From positions 1-64,000 of the forward strand of contig CAZAIB010000007.1 in NCBI GenBank assembly GCA_964485095.1: DNA of 64,000 bases. The letters run 5' to 3'. Numbering within the stretch: position 1 is the stretch's first letter; each line of letters starts with the position of its first letter. The position numbers were made by a program, and so were the translations under genes. The notes below the pieces were generated by a model. It was given only the letters and a program-made list of their open reading frames with translations. It was not told the origin of the DNA and made no database searches. Shown here one piece after another: positions 26,374 through 35,599 of this stretch. This DNA is from CAYNWT01 sp964485095 (lineage in GTDB: Bacteria; Planctomycetota; Planctomycetia; Planctomycetales; Planctomycetaceae).

Positions 26374-28038
26374 TTAGTCAGGCCGGCTAAGTCGCCAGAT
26401 TCGAATGTAAAGAATGATCAGCAGGCCAAGGCACATCGCGCCGGTCGTCCACCAGCCGGTGGGAACCAGGTCGTAGCCTTCAAAGCCTGGCGTTTGAATC
26501 GCACTTAGCGCGGTCGCCATGGGATTGAACATGAGCGTTTGGCGAACGAAGCTGTGAGAGAACGGTGCGTCCCTGTTAAGCCAGACCAGCATCGTGCCTG
26601 CGTACAGCGAGATGAGAATCGCGTACGACACTGTGGTCGCCGCCGTTGTGGTTCGGAAAAAGCTGCTGACCGTCGCGCTGACCAGCATGGACAGCAGTGC
26701 GGCAAGAACCAGGCTAATCAGGACCTGCGTCACCTGTTCGTACAACACCGGCTTAATTTTCATGATGATCGCATAGCCCGGCAACGTTGCACACAGGATG
26801 AACGCGAGCGTGATGCACACGCTGATGAGCTTGCCGGAAAGAATTTTGCCCGGGCGCAGTGGCGTTGTTCTAAGCAGGTTCCAGCCGCCACCTTCGATTT
26901 CGCCGGCAATCATTCCACCAGCCAGGCCCGGAGTCAGCAGGACGATGAGACTAACTTGCAGGATGATGATGATGCCGCCCATCGTTTTGACGCCCCAGTC
27001 GACGGTTCCCAGCGTTGTCGCCAATGTGAGCAGCAGCGACATGATCGCGCAGCCGGCGATTAGGCGGAGGAGCCAATGGAGCCGGCCAAACTGACGACTT
27101 CGGAATTCCTTGACCATGACCGGGTTGACCAACGGCGGGATTCCCGACTTCCGACGTTGCGGGTCAATCAGAAAGAACACACGACGTGCAGCACGGACGC
27201 CGGCGGATTGGTCGTCTGTAATGATGCCCTGCGATCGGGATCGGTCCAGCAGGTGATGACTGAGGCGAAAGATGCAGAACAGGCTACCCAGCACAATGAA
27301 GGCGAGTGCCAGCGTTAGATAAATCGAAACCGCGTCACGCGATTCCATCATGCCGGCTCCACCGACAGAACTGTGATTCACAAGTTGCAACAGAGCGGGG
27401 ATCGGTGAGAGCAGTTTTAGGCTGGACGCCGCAGTCGCAAACATCGACGCGCTGCCGCGAAGGAACAGATCGGGGATGACTGGAATGACAACCAGCCCAA
27501 AGGTGACTCCGTACGCCCACCGCAAAGCGCCTTCGGACGACCGCGAGTAGGTTCCGACCAGCAGTCCGACGACAACCAGTTGGGTGCAAACCACAAACAG
27601 GAACCCGTAAAGCTTCAGAATTTCGCCCGTGAATGAAACGCCGCCCATTGCGTAGCAGCACGCCATCGCAGGCAGCGTCGCAAACAGCAGCATTACGATG
27701 AAGCCCAGCATCGCTCCCATCTTCCCAAGGTAGATGGAAGTCCGGCTGAGCGGTGAGTGCAGTAGCAATTGCAGAGTGTGCTGCTTGACTTCGCGAACCA
27801 GTGAGGTCGCGGGGAATACAGGCACAATTAGAATCGCGGCCGTCAGCATTGCGTACGACAATGCTTGAAACACCTGACGTGGTTGTGAACCGGACAAACC
27901 AACCAGCGCGCTGGTTGGCCACTTTAGCAGCACGACCAGGGCGAAGCCCGAAGCGACCGCCAGTAAGATGGCCAGCGCTTTGTTGGTTCGAAGTAATGCG
28001 AGAAGTTCGCGTTCGACAATGACCCAGCTATCTCTCAT
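26374..28038 (-). CDS. ABC-2 type permease, 554 aa
   Basis: About twelve hydrophobic helices in two halves, roughly residues 20-260 and 325-550, separated by a soluble loop containing RRVFFLIDPQRRKSG. This is the doubled ABC-2 layout. The helix after LLLHSPLSRTSIYLGK and the later WNLLRTTPLRPGKILSGKL are the cytoplasmic coupling-type segments expected for ABC-2 permeases. Its ATG overlaps the ATPase stop by 4 bases (ATGA). It probably forms the exporter together with that ATPase; the substrate is unknown. Confidence 0.9.
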   Translation of the reverse strand: MRDSWVIVERELLALLRTNKALAILLAVASGFALVVLLKWPTSALVGLSGSQPRQVFQALSYAMLTAAILIVPVFPATSLVREVKQHTLQLLLHSPLSRTSIYLGKMGAMLGFIVMLLFATLPAMACCYAMGGVSFTGEILKLYGFLFVVCTQLVVVGLLVGTYSRSSEGALRWAYGVTFGLVVIPVIPDLFLRGSASMFATAASSLKLLSPIPALLQLVNHSSVGGAGMMESRDAVSIYLTLALAFIVLGSLFCIFRLSHHLLDRSRSQGIITDDQSAGVRAARRVFFLIDPQRRKSGIPPLVNPVMVKEFRSRQFGRLHWLLRLIAGCAIMSLLLTLATTLGTVDWGVKTMGGIIIILQVSLIVLLTPGLAGGMIAGEIEGGGWNLLRTTPLRPGKILSGKLISVCITLAFILCATLPGYAIIMKIKPVLYEQVTQVLISLVLAALLSMLVSATVSSFFRTTTAATTVSYAILISLYAGTMLVWLNRDAPFSHSFVRQTLMFNPMATALSAIQTPGFEGYDLVPTGWWTTGAMCLGLLIILYIRIWRLSRPD

Positions 28039-29045
28039 TTGGCTGTTTCCTGAGGCTCAGCCGCTTCAGTTGCGGGTGCGTCGCGTTCTGCGTTGGCTTG
28101 CTTTGTGGCAGAAACGAATGCTTCTTCCAGGTCGCCGGCGAGTTCTCTGAACTGAGCCAGGTTGTCGCCGTTGGTTACCATTTCTCGCAGTAGTCCGGCC
28201 AGCTTTGTGTCGTCCGCATCTGTACGGAACCGAATGATTGATTCGGTTTCCGAAACGGTGATCTCAGCGTCTTTCTCAATCGCCGCCTTGATGCGTTCAG
28301 CCGCAGCTTTGAGGTTCTCTGAACTCGTGAACTGGGCTTCGATGGTTCGCTGCTGAGAAAGTTGACTGGTGACTTCCTGTAGCGATCCAAACGCACGCAG
28401 TTTGCCGCCAGCGATGATCGCACAGCGGTCACAGATGCGTGAGAGTTCTGGCAGAATGTGGCTTGTGACGATAAGCGTTCGACCTTCGCTGGCAAGCCGT
28501 AGCAGGATTTCTCGCATCTCGATTCTGGCTTGCGGGTCGAGGCCGTTTGCCGGTTCGTCAAGAATCAGAACTTCAGGATTGTGAAGCAGTGTGCGAGCGA
28601 TTCCCACGCGCTGCTGCATTCCGTGGCTGAGGCTTTCAACGTATCGGTCCTGCATCCATGTGGCGTTGGTTAGTTCCAGCACTTCGTCAACGCGAGGCTT
28701 GCGAATTTTCCGCTTGATCCCATACGCAGCCCCGAAGAAATCCAGGTACTCGCGGACTCGCATGTTGTCGTACGAGCCGAACTTGTCAGGCATGTAGCCG
28801 ACAAGTTTGCGGACCTTGTGAATGTCAGAGACGCAGTCGGCTCCGGCGATTTTTGCAGAACCTGATGTTGGTCGTGATAGTCCAACCAGGATGCGGATGG
28901 TCGTGGTTTTGCCCGCACCATTGGGGCCAATGAACCCAAGGATGTCGCCACGATTCAGCGTTAACGACAAGTTGTCGAGTGCCGTGAATTCGCCGTAGCG
29001 TTTCGTGAGATTGTTTATCTCGACGACAGTTTCTTTGTTTGACAT
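28035..29045 (-). CDS. ABC transporter ATPase of the ABC-2/gliding type
   Basis: 336 residues from the ATG at 29045 (the TTG one codon earlier is less likely). Walker A GPNGAGKTTT (about 40-48), signature LSHGMQQRVGIARTLL, Walker B VLILDEPANGLDP and the H-loop VTSHIL are all present. The C-terminal 100 residues extend past the ATPase core with a regulatory-type domain rich in Glu and end in an Ala/Glu tail. It energises the permease coded next. The ATPase, the doubled permease and a large envelope protein upstream together resemble the arrangement of Gld-type and related ABC-2 systems. Confidence 0.93.
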   Translation of the reverse strand: MSNKETVVEINNLTKRYGEFTALDNLSLTLNRGDILGFIGPNGAGKTTTIRILVGLSRPTSGSAKIAGADCVSDIHKVRKLVGYMPDKFGSYDNMRVREYLDFFGAAYGIKRKIRKPRVDEVLELTNATWMQDRYVESLSHGMQQRVGIARTLLHNPEVLILDEPANGLDPQARIEMREILLRLASEGRTLIVTSHILPELSRICDRCAIIAGGKLRAFGSLQEVTSQLSQQRTIEAQFTSSENLKAAAERIKAAIEKDAEITVSETESIIRFRTDADDTKLAGLLREMVTNGDNLAQFRELAGDLEEAFVSATKQANAERDAPATEAAEPQETAK

Positions 29046-29090
29046 CAATACTCTATTTCTATTGCACGAACATCTTTGTGTTCGCAGATT

Positions 29091-31529
29091 TTATTCGGCT
29101 TTACGGGCGCCCTTGAGCGTTAAGAACACGCGATCGATTTTCCACGCGTCGTCCTGATCGACGTCGGCGACGCCTTCTTCTCGTTGGATATTGGGTTCGC
29201 TGACAACCAGTTTGACTCGAACCATTCCATCTCGCGCCACCTGTGTCAGGGGTAGCGTGACTTTGACTGTTTTAGCAGGGCTTATGAAAGTCTCGACAAC
29301 TTCCATGCTGTCACCGCCGGTGACTGTGACGATTCGAGAACCCGCTGTGAGTTTGATTTGCAGTTCAGCGGAGGTGACATCGAATGGCGTGCAGACGGGC
29401 GGCACCTGGAATTCCAGATTGATCTGTCCTCCGCGTTCGCGTTGGATCCACGTTCGTTGCCCGTTGTTGTAAGCCGTTCCGACATTGCCTTCTTCATCGC
29501 TGACTGAGCGATACGGAAGTGCGACTGGGGGGATCGTGATTTGCTGGCCGATTTCAGGTGGTGTCAGCGTGACTGGTTGCACAACCAAAACGCTGCTATC
29601 GCGGCGTGTTTCTTGATCGCCGATGTGGAGTGAAGACGTCTCGGCCTGAGCCCAGTACAGCATCGAGAGTTGGTTTGGCGCTGCACCGCGTTCGCTGGAG
29701 AACATCGCGTCAAAGACTTCTGCTTTCCTGAGTTGGTCCTGGGTTAGCAGTGTCGATGTGAAGTACTCGTTGGAGGCAAGGATGTTTTCCGGGGAAGAAT
29801 TCCACTGTGTTGTTTCGATTTGGACTGACTGGCGATCGGGCGACATGTCGGACAGAATTGCATCGGTCGGATTTGTGAAGCTGCCCGTTTGCAGGTTCCC
29901 GACGAGGCCCGATTCAGAAAACGTTGCAGTGGCTCGCAGTGGGGTTTCAAGCGAGAGAACTTCGCGGATCTCACCGGTTCTTATTCCGACCGGTGGTTTC
30001 ATGTTCCTCCATTCGCTTTCGCTTTCCGACTTCCAGATAAGTCGTCGGTAGTCGAAATTGCTGGCGTCGGGCTGGGGGAAAAAGATCGACTGATCTGTCG
30101 CCTCAATCGCGAGCTCACCGGAGTTCGGTGTGTAAACGGTGGTGAACCCATCGCTTACGAGTTCCGTCTCACCATCAATGGCTCGAACCACCTGCTGTTG
30201 AATGACTGTTTGCGGAGCCACGCTTCGCGAGGACCAGCCCATCACGGCAGCAGGAACGCAGGCGATGAGAGCAGCGATTGGAACCACCCACAGCAGTAAT
30301 TCTCCTCGCCCGCGACGCAGCAGCCACGCCCCGCAAGCCAGCAGCAGAATCGGGAATCCAAGAACCACTACGGTTGCGAAGTTGCGAGAAGGAATGCTGT
30401 AGCCAACCTGTTGGCTGGCCGTTGCGATGGCTTGATTCCGCGTGATAAGAGGTGCTGCCTTCACCTTAAATAGCTTATCTACAAACTCCGCCGAAGACGC
30501 GATGAGTGCGGTTTCTTCGGTGGTTTTGTTGATGAACGCGGCCGGTGCGATTGTTGTGACAAGAATTCGGCCACGTCCATAATTGGTCGCGATTGCGGCA
30601 GGCCAGCCGTCGATTGACCAGATGACTTCTCCGGAATCAGCAACGGCACGGACCCATGAGATCGGTTCTGGAAAAGTCCGTTCGACCTCGCGGACCGGGA
30701 AACGCATTTCTGAGTAGTCTGGGTTCAGGTTCAGCGTGACTGAGTTAGCGGACGTAGTGTCGACGACGCTTAGGGGTAGCGCGTCCGCAAGCAGTGCGTG
30801 CGCGACGTCGATGCCTGTTTGGTCGAGTGCAAGCAGGAGGTTCCCGCCGCGTTGGACCCAAATCCGGATGGCGTCACAGGTCTCCGGGTAGTCGGTGAGT
30901 TTGTTTGAAGTGATACATAGCTGATCGAGGCCGTCGAGTGCGTGTGAGAAGCCTCCGATATTCCCAGGTTTGACTGGGAGGATGATCTGTTCGCGTTTAG
31001 CGTCACGCAGCATCGCGGTAAGGAGTTGGTTGAAGTCGTCGTCGTCCTCAGGTCGTTCGGAACCAGACGCCATCAGGCCTGTATACCCGTCCCCTGTCGA
31101 CTTCAAGCGGGCCGGAAACCTCGGAAGCTTGCCGCCTTTCTTTCTCCGACTCTGGACGTTGTCGTCACCACCAGCAGCAAAGACCAGGTACTCGACTTCA
31201 TCAATCTGGGTTTGTGGCATCCGGAGTGGCCACTGCACTGTTCTCTGCGAATGGGCAGGGATCTCAACGGTTCGTTGGTACTCCAATCCATTGCTGTTAG
31301 GCGGGATAGCGACGGCAGACAGCCGAACAGGTTTATCTGTCCGGTTTGTAAATGAGCCGCGGGCCATCCCCCATCGGTCGGATACGAACCGAGAAATGCC
31401 ACCGGGCGCAAGTCCGCCCCCGGCGTCTTGTGCGTGAAGGGTCCCGGTCCCGCCAGTTGGAAGAACGCCGAGTAATTGTGCGAACAGAACGGTGCACAGC
31501 GGGAGAAGGGGGGGTCGTGGGTTTCTCAA
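29091..31529 (-). CDS. Large envelope protein of the ABC-2 operon, 812 aa
   Basis: Start codon is TTG at 31529; no ATG is available in the frame before an upstream stop, and a GAGG sequence lies 8 bases upstream. A signal peptide (about 8-34) leads into an extracytoplasmic region. Residues about 190-310 contain a GATase-like/DUF4350-like stretch (CDAIRIWVQRGGNLLLALDQ) that in such systems is a sensor or scaffold fold. Two transmembrane helices near 378-395 and 403-425 divide the protein. The C-terminal 380 residues are again extracytoplasmic with beta-rich domains. It is the first gene of the operon with the ATPase (45 bases on), permease and HEAT protein. Family not recognised by name. Confidence 0.85.
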   Translation of the reverse strand: MRNPRPPLLPLCTVLFAQLLGVLPTGGTGTLHAQDAGGGLAPGGISRFVSDRWGMARGSFTNRTDKPVRLSAVAIPPNSNGLEYQRTVEIPAHSQRTVQWPLRMPQTQIDEVEYLVFAAGGDDNVQSRRKKGGKLPRFPARLKSTGDGYTGLMASGSERPEDDDDFNQLLTAMLRDAKREQIILPVKPGNIGGFSHALDGLDQLCITSNKLTDYPETCDAIRIWVQRGGNLLLALDQTGIDVAHALLADALPLSVVDTTSANSVTLNLNPDYSEMRFPVREVERTFPEPISWVRAVADSGEVIWSIDGWPAAIATNYGRGRILVTTIAPAAFINKTTEETALIASSAEFVDKLFKVKAAPLITRNQAIATASQQVGYSIPSRNFATVVVLGFPILLLACGAWLLRRGRGELLLWVVPIAALIACVPAAVMGWSSRSVAPQTVIQQQVVRAIDGETELVSDGFTTVYTPNSGELAIEATDQSIFFPQPDASNFDYRRLIWKSESESEWRNMKPPVGIRTGEIREVLSLETPLRATATFSESGLVGNLQTGSFTNPTDAILSDMSPDRQSVQIETTQWNSSPENILASNEYFTSTLLTQDQLRKAEVFDAMFSSERGAAPNQLSMLYWAQAETSSLHIGDQETRRDSSVLVVQPVTLTPPEIGQQITIPPVALPYRSVSDEEGNVGTAYNNGQRTWIQRERGGQINLEFQVPPVCTPFDVTSAELQIKLTAGSRIVTVTGGDSMEVVETFISPAKTVKVTLPLTQVARDGMVRVKLVVSEPNIQREEGVADVDQDDAWKIDRVFLTLKGARKAE

Positions 31530-31795
31530 AGTTGCCGCCTCAATGGAATTCTGCGTATTTGAACACGGATGCAGCCTCTAAGAAACTGTCTGAATGGGAA
31601 TCGCTGAGAAGTTAGGAATACCATCCGTCCTTACCGGCAAAAATCGCCTTTTCCCGTTTTTGTAAATCTGGTATCAACCCGTTCGATTGGGGGGCAAGTT
31701 GAGACCAGATCAATGATTGAGATGGTATTGCCCAAGTAAGTGAGCGGTTCTGTAGGTCCGTTCGGCTTGAAATTTGATTGCGGGAAAGGATTCCC
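31530..31795. promoter_or_regulatory. Divergent promoter region
   Basis: 266 bases separate the ABC-2 operon (minus) from the DUF11 protein (plus). AT-rich tracts at about 31637-31665 (AAAAATCGCC.TTTTCCCGTTTTTG) are plausible promoter sites, but no motif is clear enough to assign. Confidence 0.4.
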
Positions 31796-34276
31796 ATGCA
31801 GAATTCCATGTGGAAGTTCGCGACGCTGTTAGGTGTCATTGGCGTCGGCTGTTTAGTGATCATGCAGATTCAGAAGGGCCTGCCGGCGCAGCAAGCTAGT
31901 GCTGCGAGCGAGCTAAACATCACTCCTGCGGGTGATGCTGTCCCTCTGTCGGCCCAAAGCCAGGATCCGTTCGCTGGCATAGCAGCGGCGGGGCAAGACA
32001 CGTTCTCAATGGATCAGTTTGAGCCTGCTTCCGCAGGTCCAGGCCCTGCTGATTTCGGTGGAGAACCAATCGCTCAGGCCTCATATCAGGAATCCGAACG
32101 GATACAGGTTCAAGATCCTGGATCCGATGCCTTTGGTCCCGATGCCTTTGATGGAGGCGACTCATTCGGTGCGGCTGAGGCCCAACAAGAACCAGCTGCG
32201 GATGATTTCTTCGGCAATGCTGGTGGCGCTGTCGCTGAAACCGCAGCTGGGTTGACGTCTACAGTGGCAAATGCCGGGCAAGCTACTCTTGATGCGGGTC
32301 GTGATGCCTTCGGGGCGATGGGAGATGCGTTTGAAGACCTCGCGGCTCCAGGCTCAGATCCAGCTGACGATTTCGATGTTGGTGCTCCTGATCCCAATGG
32401 GACTGGTGGACTGTTTGACGATCCTGCGGTCCAGACTGACCCATTCGGTAACGACTCGGCTGGGGCACCTCAGGATTTGCCTCCGCCAGAAGATGTCTTC
32501 GGCAACGAGGTAGCTGCTGAGCCTTACACGCCAGAGTCTTATGAAGCTGAACCTGTTGGGCGAACACAGGCTGGAGTATCCGCTCCTGTCCTCCCGGGTT
32601 TTGACGAGACACGCGAAGACCAATGGGGGCCGGAAAGCTACGAAGACAGTGGGATGGTTCCACAAAGTAACCCGGTCCCGGTGGTCGACGACTTCGCAAA
32701 CGAAGCCCCACTGGACCCTGTCAGTTTTCCAAACTACCCCCAGGTCGAACGAAACGAACCATTGCGGCAGGAGCCTGCTCGTATTCTGCCGCCACCTATG
32801 GATGACTATCGATCGCGGTCGTCGTCGTCGTCAGGCTTGCAACGTATTAGCGGAACGCGAAATCAGAAGTCGGTCGATTCAGTGCCGCACGGAACATTGC
32901 GTCCGCAACTGCGGATCGAAAAGTCCGCGCCGGGAACTGCATCAATTGGCAAGCCGCTTGTTTACTCGATTCTTGTCAAGAACGTTGGCAACGCTGTCGC
33001 CAATGAAGTGATTGTTGAAGACCAGATTCCTCGTGGAGCTAAGCTGACCGGAACCATTCCGCAGGCCGAACTTGTCGAGGGTATCTTGGTTTGGCGATTC
33101 GAATCGCTCCAACCGCAGGAGCAGAAGGAAGTCAAAATTCGTGTCGTTCCAACTCAAGAAGGTCAGATTGGCAGTGTTGCCACTGTGAATTTCAAAGCGG
33201 AAATTGGTTCCCGAACAACAGTGACTGCTCCTCGGCTTCGTCTGGAGCTTCAAGGTGCTCAGGAAGCTCGAGTCGGAGATACGGTCGAGTTTCGCTACCG
33301 AGTGATCAACGAAGGATCGGGTGACGCAACGAACGTTTGGATTCGAAATCCATTGCCAGAGCACCTGACACACCCACAGGGGAACGAATTGGAGTATGAA
33401 GTTGGAGATCTTGCCGCGGGTAAGTCTCGTGAAGTCACCCTACAACTGGTTGCTTACAAACCGGGAGATAGTGTGAATAATTCAGCGGTCGTCGTTGCCG
33501 ACGGGATTAATGGTGCCAGAGCTCAGGCAAGACTCAGGATCCTGGGTGCCCAGTTGCAGGTCACTCGTCGCGGCCCATCACGCCGTTACCTCAATCGCAA
33601 TGCGACCTACGAGAATACGGTCTTCAATAGCACGAACCGTGATGCGGACAACTCGACGTTGATTGAACAAGTTCCAGACGGCATGAGGTTTGTGCAGGCC
33701 AACAACGGTGGTCAGTACAACGAAATCAAGCGAACAATCACGTGGCCTATCCGGCGTATTCGAGCTGGTGAGCGTCAAGTGTTTACTTCAGTGCTGGCTC
33801 CTCTTCGCGCTGGCGTCCACGAGAGCATTGTGCAGATTGTTGAGCGTGGCGGTGCGTTCAAGGCGCGTGCGAACACCACGACTGAGGTGGTTCACCTGGA
33901 CAACATGGGCCTGCAGCTTTCGCAGTTGGATGGACCGGTTGAACTTGGTGAAAGCGTTACCTTCACGATTAACGTCCGGAACCGCGGTACATCGACTGCC
34001 ACGCGATCTGTCCTGACTTTGGACATTCCGCCTGAGCTAACCGTGACAACAGCCGGCCCGCTGCAAGCTGAGCAACGTGGTTCGAAGCTTGTCTTCCCAC
34101 CAGTTGACCAGATCGCCCCGGGTGCTCAAAAGCGATTCCAGGTCGCGTTTAAGGCGAACCGGGTGGCTCGCGACATCCGCCTGAAAGCATCTATTCAGTC
34201 TGATCAAATGCCAAAGAGTCTGTCTGAAGCTGAGTCCATCACTATCTACGGTGACGACAACAGCGGACGACGCTAG
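31796..34276 (+). CDS. DUF11-repeat surface protein with DxF-rich low-complexity region
   Basis: 826 residues from the ATG at 31796, with AAAGGA 5 bases upstream; the TTG start 18 bases earlier is rejected. One helix (about 5-25) anchors or exports the protein. Residues about 40-315 are low complexity, acidic and Pro/Ala/Gly-rich, and carry a dozen short DxF motifs (DPFAG, DAFG, DSFG, DDFFG, DPFGN, DVFGN). Residues about 365-815 form four DUF11-type beta domains, each beginning L.L....A..GD.V.F.... Related repeats occur in OmcB-like cell-envelope proteins, so a cell-wall or cross-linked envelope role is likely. A strong terminator follows. Confidence 0.88.
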   Translation: MQNSMWKFATLLGVIGVGCLVIMQIQKGLPAQQASAASELNITPAGDAVPLSAQSQDPFAGIAAAGQDTFSMDQFEPASAGPGPADFGGEPIAQASYQESERIQVQDPGSDAFGPDAFDGGDSFGAAEAQQEPAADDFFGNAGGAVAETAAGLTSTVANAGQATLDAGRDAFGAMGDAFEDLAAPGSDPADDFDVGAPDPNGTGGLFDDPAVQTDPFGNDSAGAPQDLPPPEDVFGNEVAAEPYTPESYEAEPVGRTQAGVSAPVLPGFDETREDQWGPESYEDSGMVPQSNPVPVVDDFANEAPLDPVSFPNYPQVERNEPLRQEPARILPPPMDDYRSRSSSSSGLQRISGTRNQKSVDSVPHGTLRPQLRIEKSAPGTASIGKPLVYSILVKNVGNAVANEVIVEDQIPRGAKLTGTIPQAELVEGILVWRFESLQPQEQKEVKIRVVPTQEGQIGSVATVNFKAEIGSRTTVTAPRLRLELQGAQEARVGDTVEFRYRVINEGSGDATNVWIRNPLPEHLTHPQGNELEYEVGDLAAGKSREVTLQLVAYKPGDSVNNSAVVVADGINGARAQARLRILGAQLQVTRRGPSRRYLNRNATYENTVFNSTNRDADNSTLIEQVPDGMRFVQANNGGQYNEIKRTITWPIRRIRAGERQVFTSVLAPLRAGVHESIVQIVERGGAFKARANTTTEVVHLDNMGLQLSQLDGPVELGESVTFTINVRNRGTSTATRSVLTLDIPPELTVTTAGPLQAEQRGSKLVFPPVDQIAPGAQKRFQVAFKANRVARDIRLKASIQSDQMPKSLSEAESITIYGDDNSGRR

Positions 34277-34294
34277 GACCACAAAGCCACGTTA

Positions 34295-34329
34295 GAACAA
34301 CCCGGCACCGTTTTCCGGGTTGTTCTTTT
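34295..34329 (+). terminator. Terminator after the DUF11 gene
   Basis: GAACAACCCGG / CCGGGTTGTTC, an 11-bp perfect stem with a 9-base loop, followed by TTTTC. Lies in the convergent gap before the TauD-like gene; the T-run is on the plus side. Confidence 0.9.
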
Positions 34330-34348
34330 CATTCTGCCGTTTGTTCAA

Positions 34349-35320
34349 TCAAACTTGTTTCGGGTGGATGCCGCCGCGAATGGCTCCGGCACCAACGGCT
34401 CCGTAGTTTGCTTTGAACATCGGGTCCAATGGTCGGCTGTTTGGAACCGAAAGCCACATTCGCAGAATGTGCCTTCGGCGTTCGGGTTCAGGCCAGTCCT
34501 CGAACCCGGTTCTGCGGTGCAGCGTCACCCAGTTGTTAAGCAACAGGATATCCCCAGGCTGTTGCTTCATGCGGACTTGCATCTCTGGTTCCGCCGCAAC
34601 GGCTTCCAGGAAGTCCAACGCTTCTTTCTGCTCATCCGTCATGTCCGGCGCGCGGTCGTCGGCGTAGGCTCGGTCGATGAGAACTCGCAGGAACGCGCAC
34701 GCGAAGTGGCCGTCTCGAAATGAAAAAACGGGCTGTTCGCAGAAGGGCTGATCGTTACCGGTGTCAACGTTGTGCCGTTTGTAGAGGAACGGTTTCATTA
34801 GGACGTCTAGCAAGTCCGGTCGGCGTTTAAGGATTTGGTTGTATAACCCGACCGAACTCACGATCTGGTTCTCTCCACCGGACTTGGCCTGCTGTACGCA
34901 CAGAAATCCGATGACGTCGCAGCGGTCTGTGTGAAAGCTGAGCTTCTTGTTTGTGTTCGGGCCGCGTGTGCGAGCGTCGTTTGGCCCAAAGCCAGCGTCC
35001 CGAACGCTGAAGATCAAATCGCCATCAGCTGACTGAGAAACAGGTGTGCCCAGCTTCTGTCCGATGGCCAGGAAGAGACTTTTCAGAGTGTCGTGTGGAA
35101 GAGATCCGATCTGCAGTCCACGAATCAAGGCGACGCCGAGGCCAGTTTCAAGGTCCGCTGAGATTTGCTCCAGCTGTTGGAGGAACCGGTCAGTTGGTTG
35201 AACCTCACCTTCTGGAGTACATAACATCGCTTCGTTGTGGTGAACTTGCGCTATCCATTTTGCGGTGTCGGTGAGCTCTTCTGCCGACCAATTCGCGGCT
35301 GTGTGTACGGGATGATGCAT
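34349..35320 (-). CDS. TauD/TfdA-type Fe(II)/2-oxoglutarate dioxygenase
   Basis: 323 residues. The facial triad is visible as SFHTDRCD (HxD, about residue 128) and the distal His in NNWVTLHRRTGFED, with a following Arg (RRHILRMW) that would bind 2-oxoglutarate. These enzymes hydroxylate small molecules such as taurine, alkyl sulfates or amino acids; the substrate here is not predictable. Length is normal for the family (about 280-330). It is divergent from the polysaccharide cluster and convergent with the DUF11 gene, so it is an independent unit. Confidence 0.9.
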   Translation of the reverse strand: MHHPVHTAANWSAEELTDTAKWIAQVHHNEAMLCTPEGEVQPTDRFLQQLEQISADLETGLGVALIRGLQIGSLPHDTLKSLFLAIGQKLGTPVSQSADGDLIFSVRDAGFGPNDARTRGPNTNKKLSFHTDRCDVIGFLCVQQAKSGGENQIVSSVGLYNQILKRRPDLLDVLMKPFLYKRHNVDTGNDQPFCEQPVFSFRDGHFACAFLRVLIDRAYADDRAPDMTDEQKEALDFLEAVAAEPEMQVRMKQQPGDILLLNNWVTLHRRTGFEDWPEPERRRHILRMWLSVPNSRPLDPMFKANYGAVGAGAIRGGIHPKQV

Positions 35321-35599
35321 GGGTTAACGGAGCCTTGGGGGGTATTTAGCAGCACAACGCGCATAAAATGGGAATGTTAAGGGGGGGCATTGCAGTCTTC
35401 GGCGTGTCTATCGATGTTGCTGTCTGACCTCGGAGTTTCCAGCCCTGCATAACCTGCAGAACCGACAGAAACAAAGTGTTTCGTGTTTCCACAGGCACTA
35501 GTGGCGCCCCTGGCACGGTCATTTGACCTAGGTTTCGGTGGGCGGTGATTCCTGATGTTGCGAGAGCTAAACACGGAGACGCTCGTTCGGAGCGGATAG

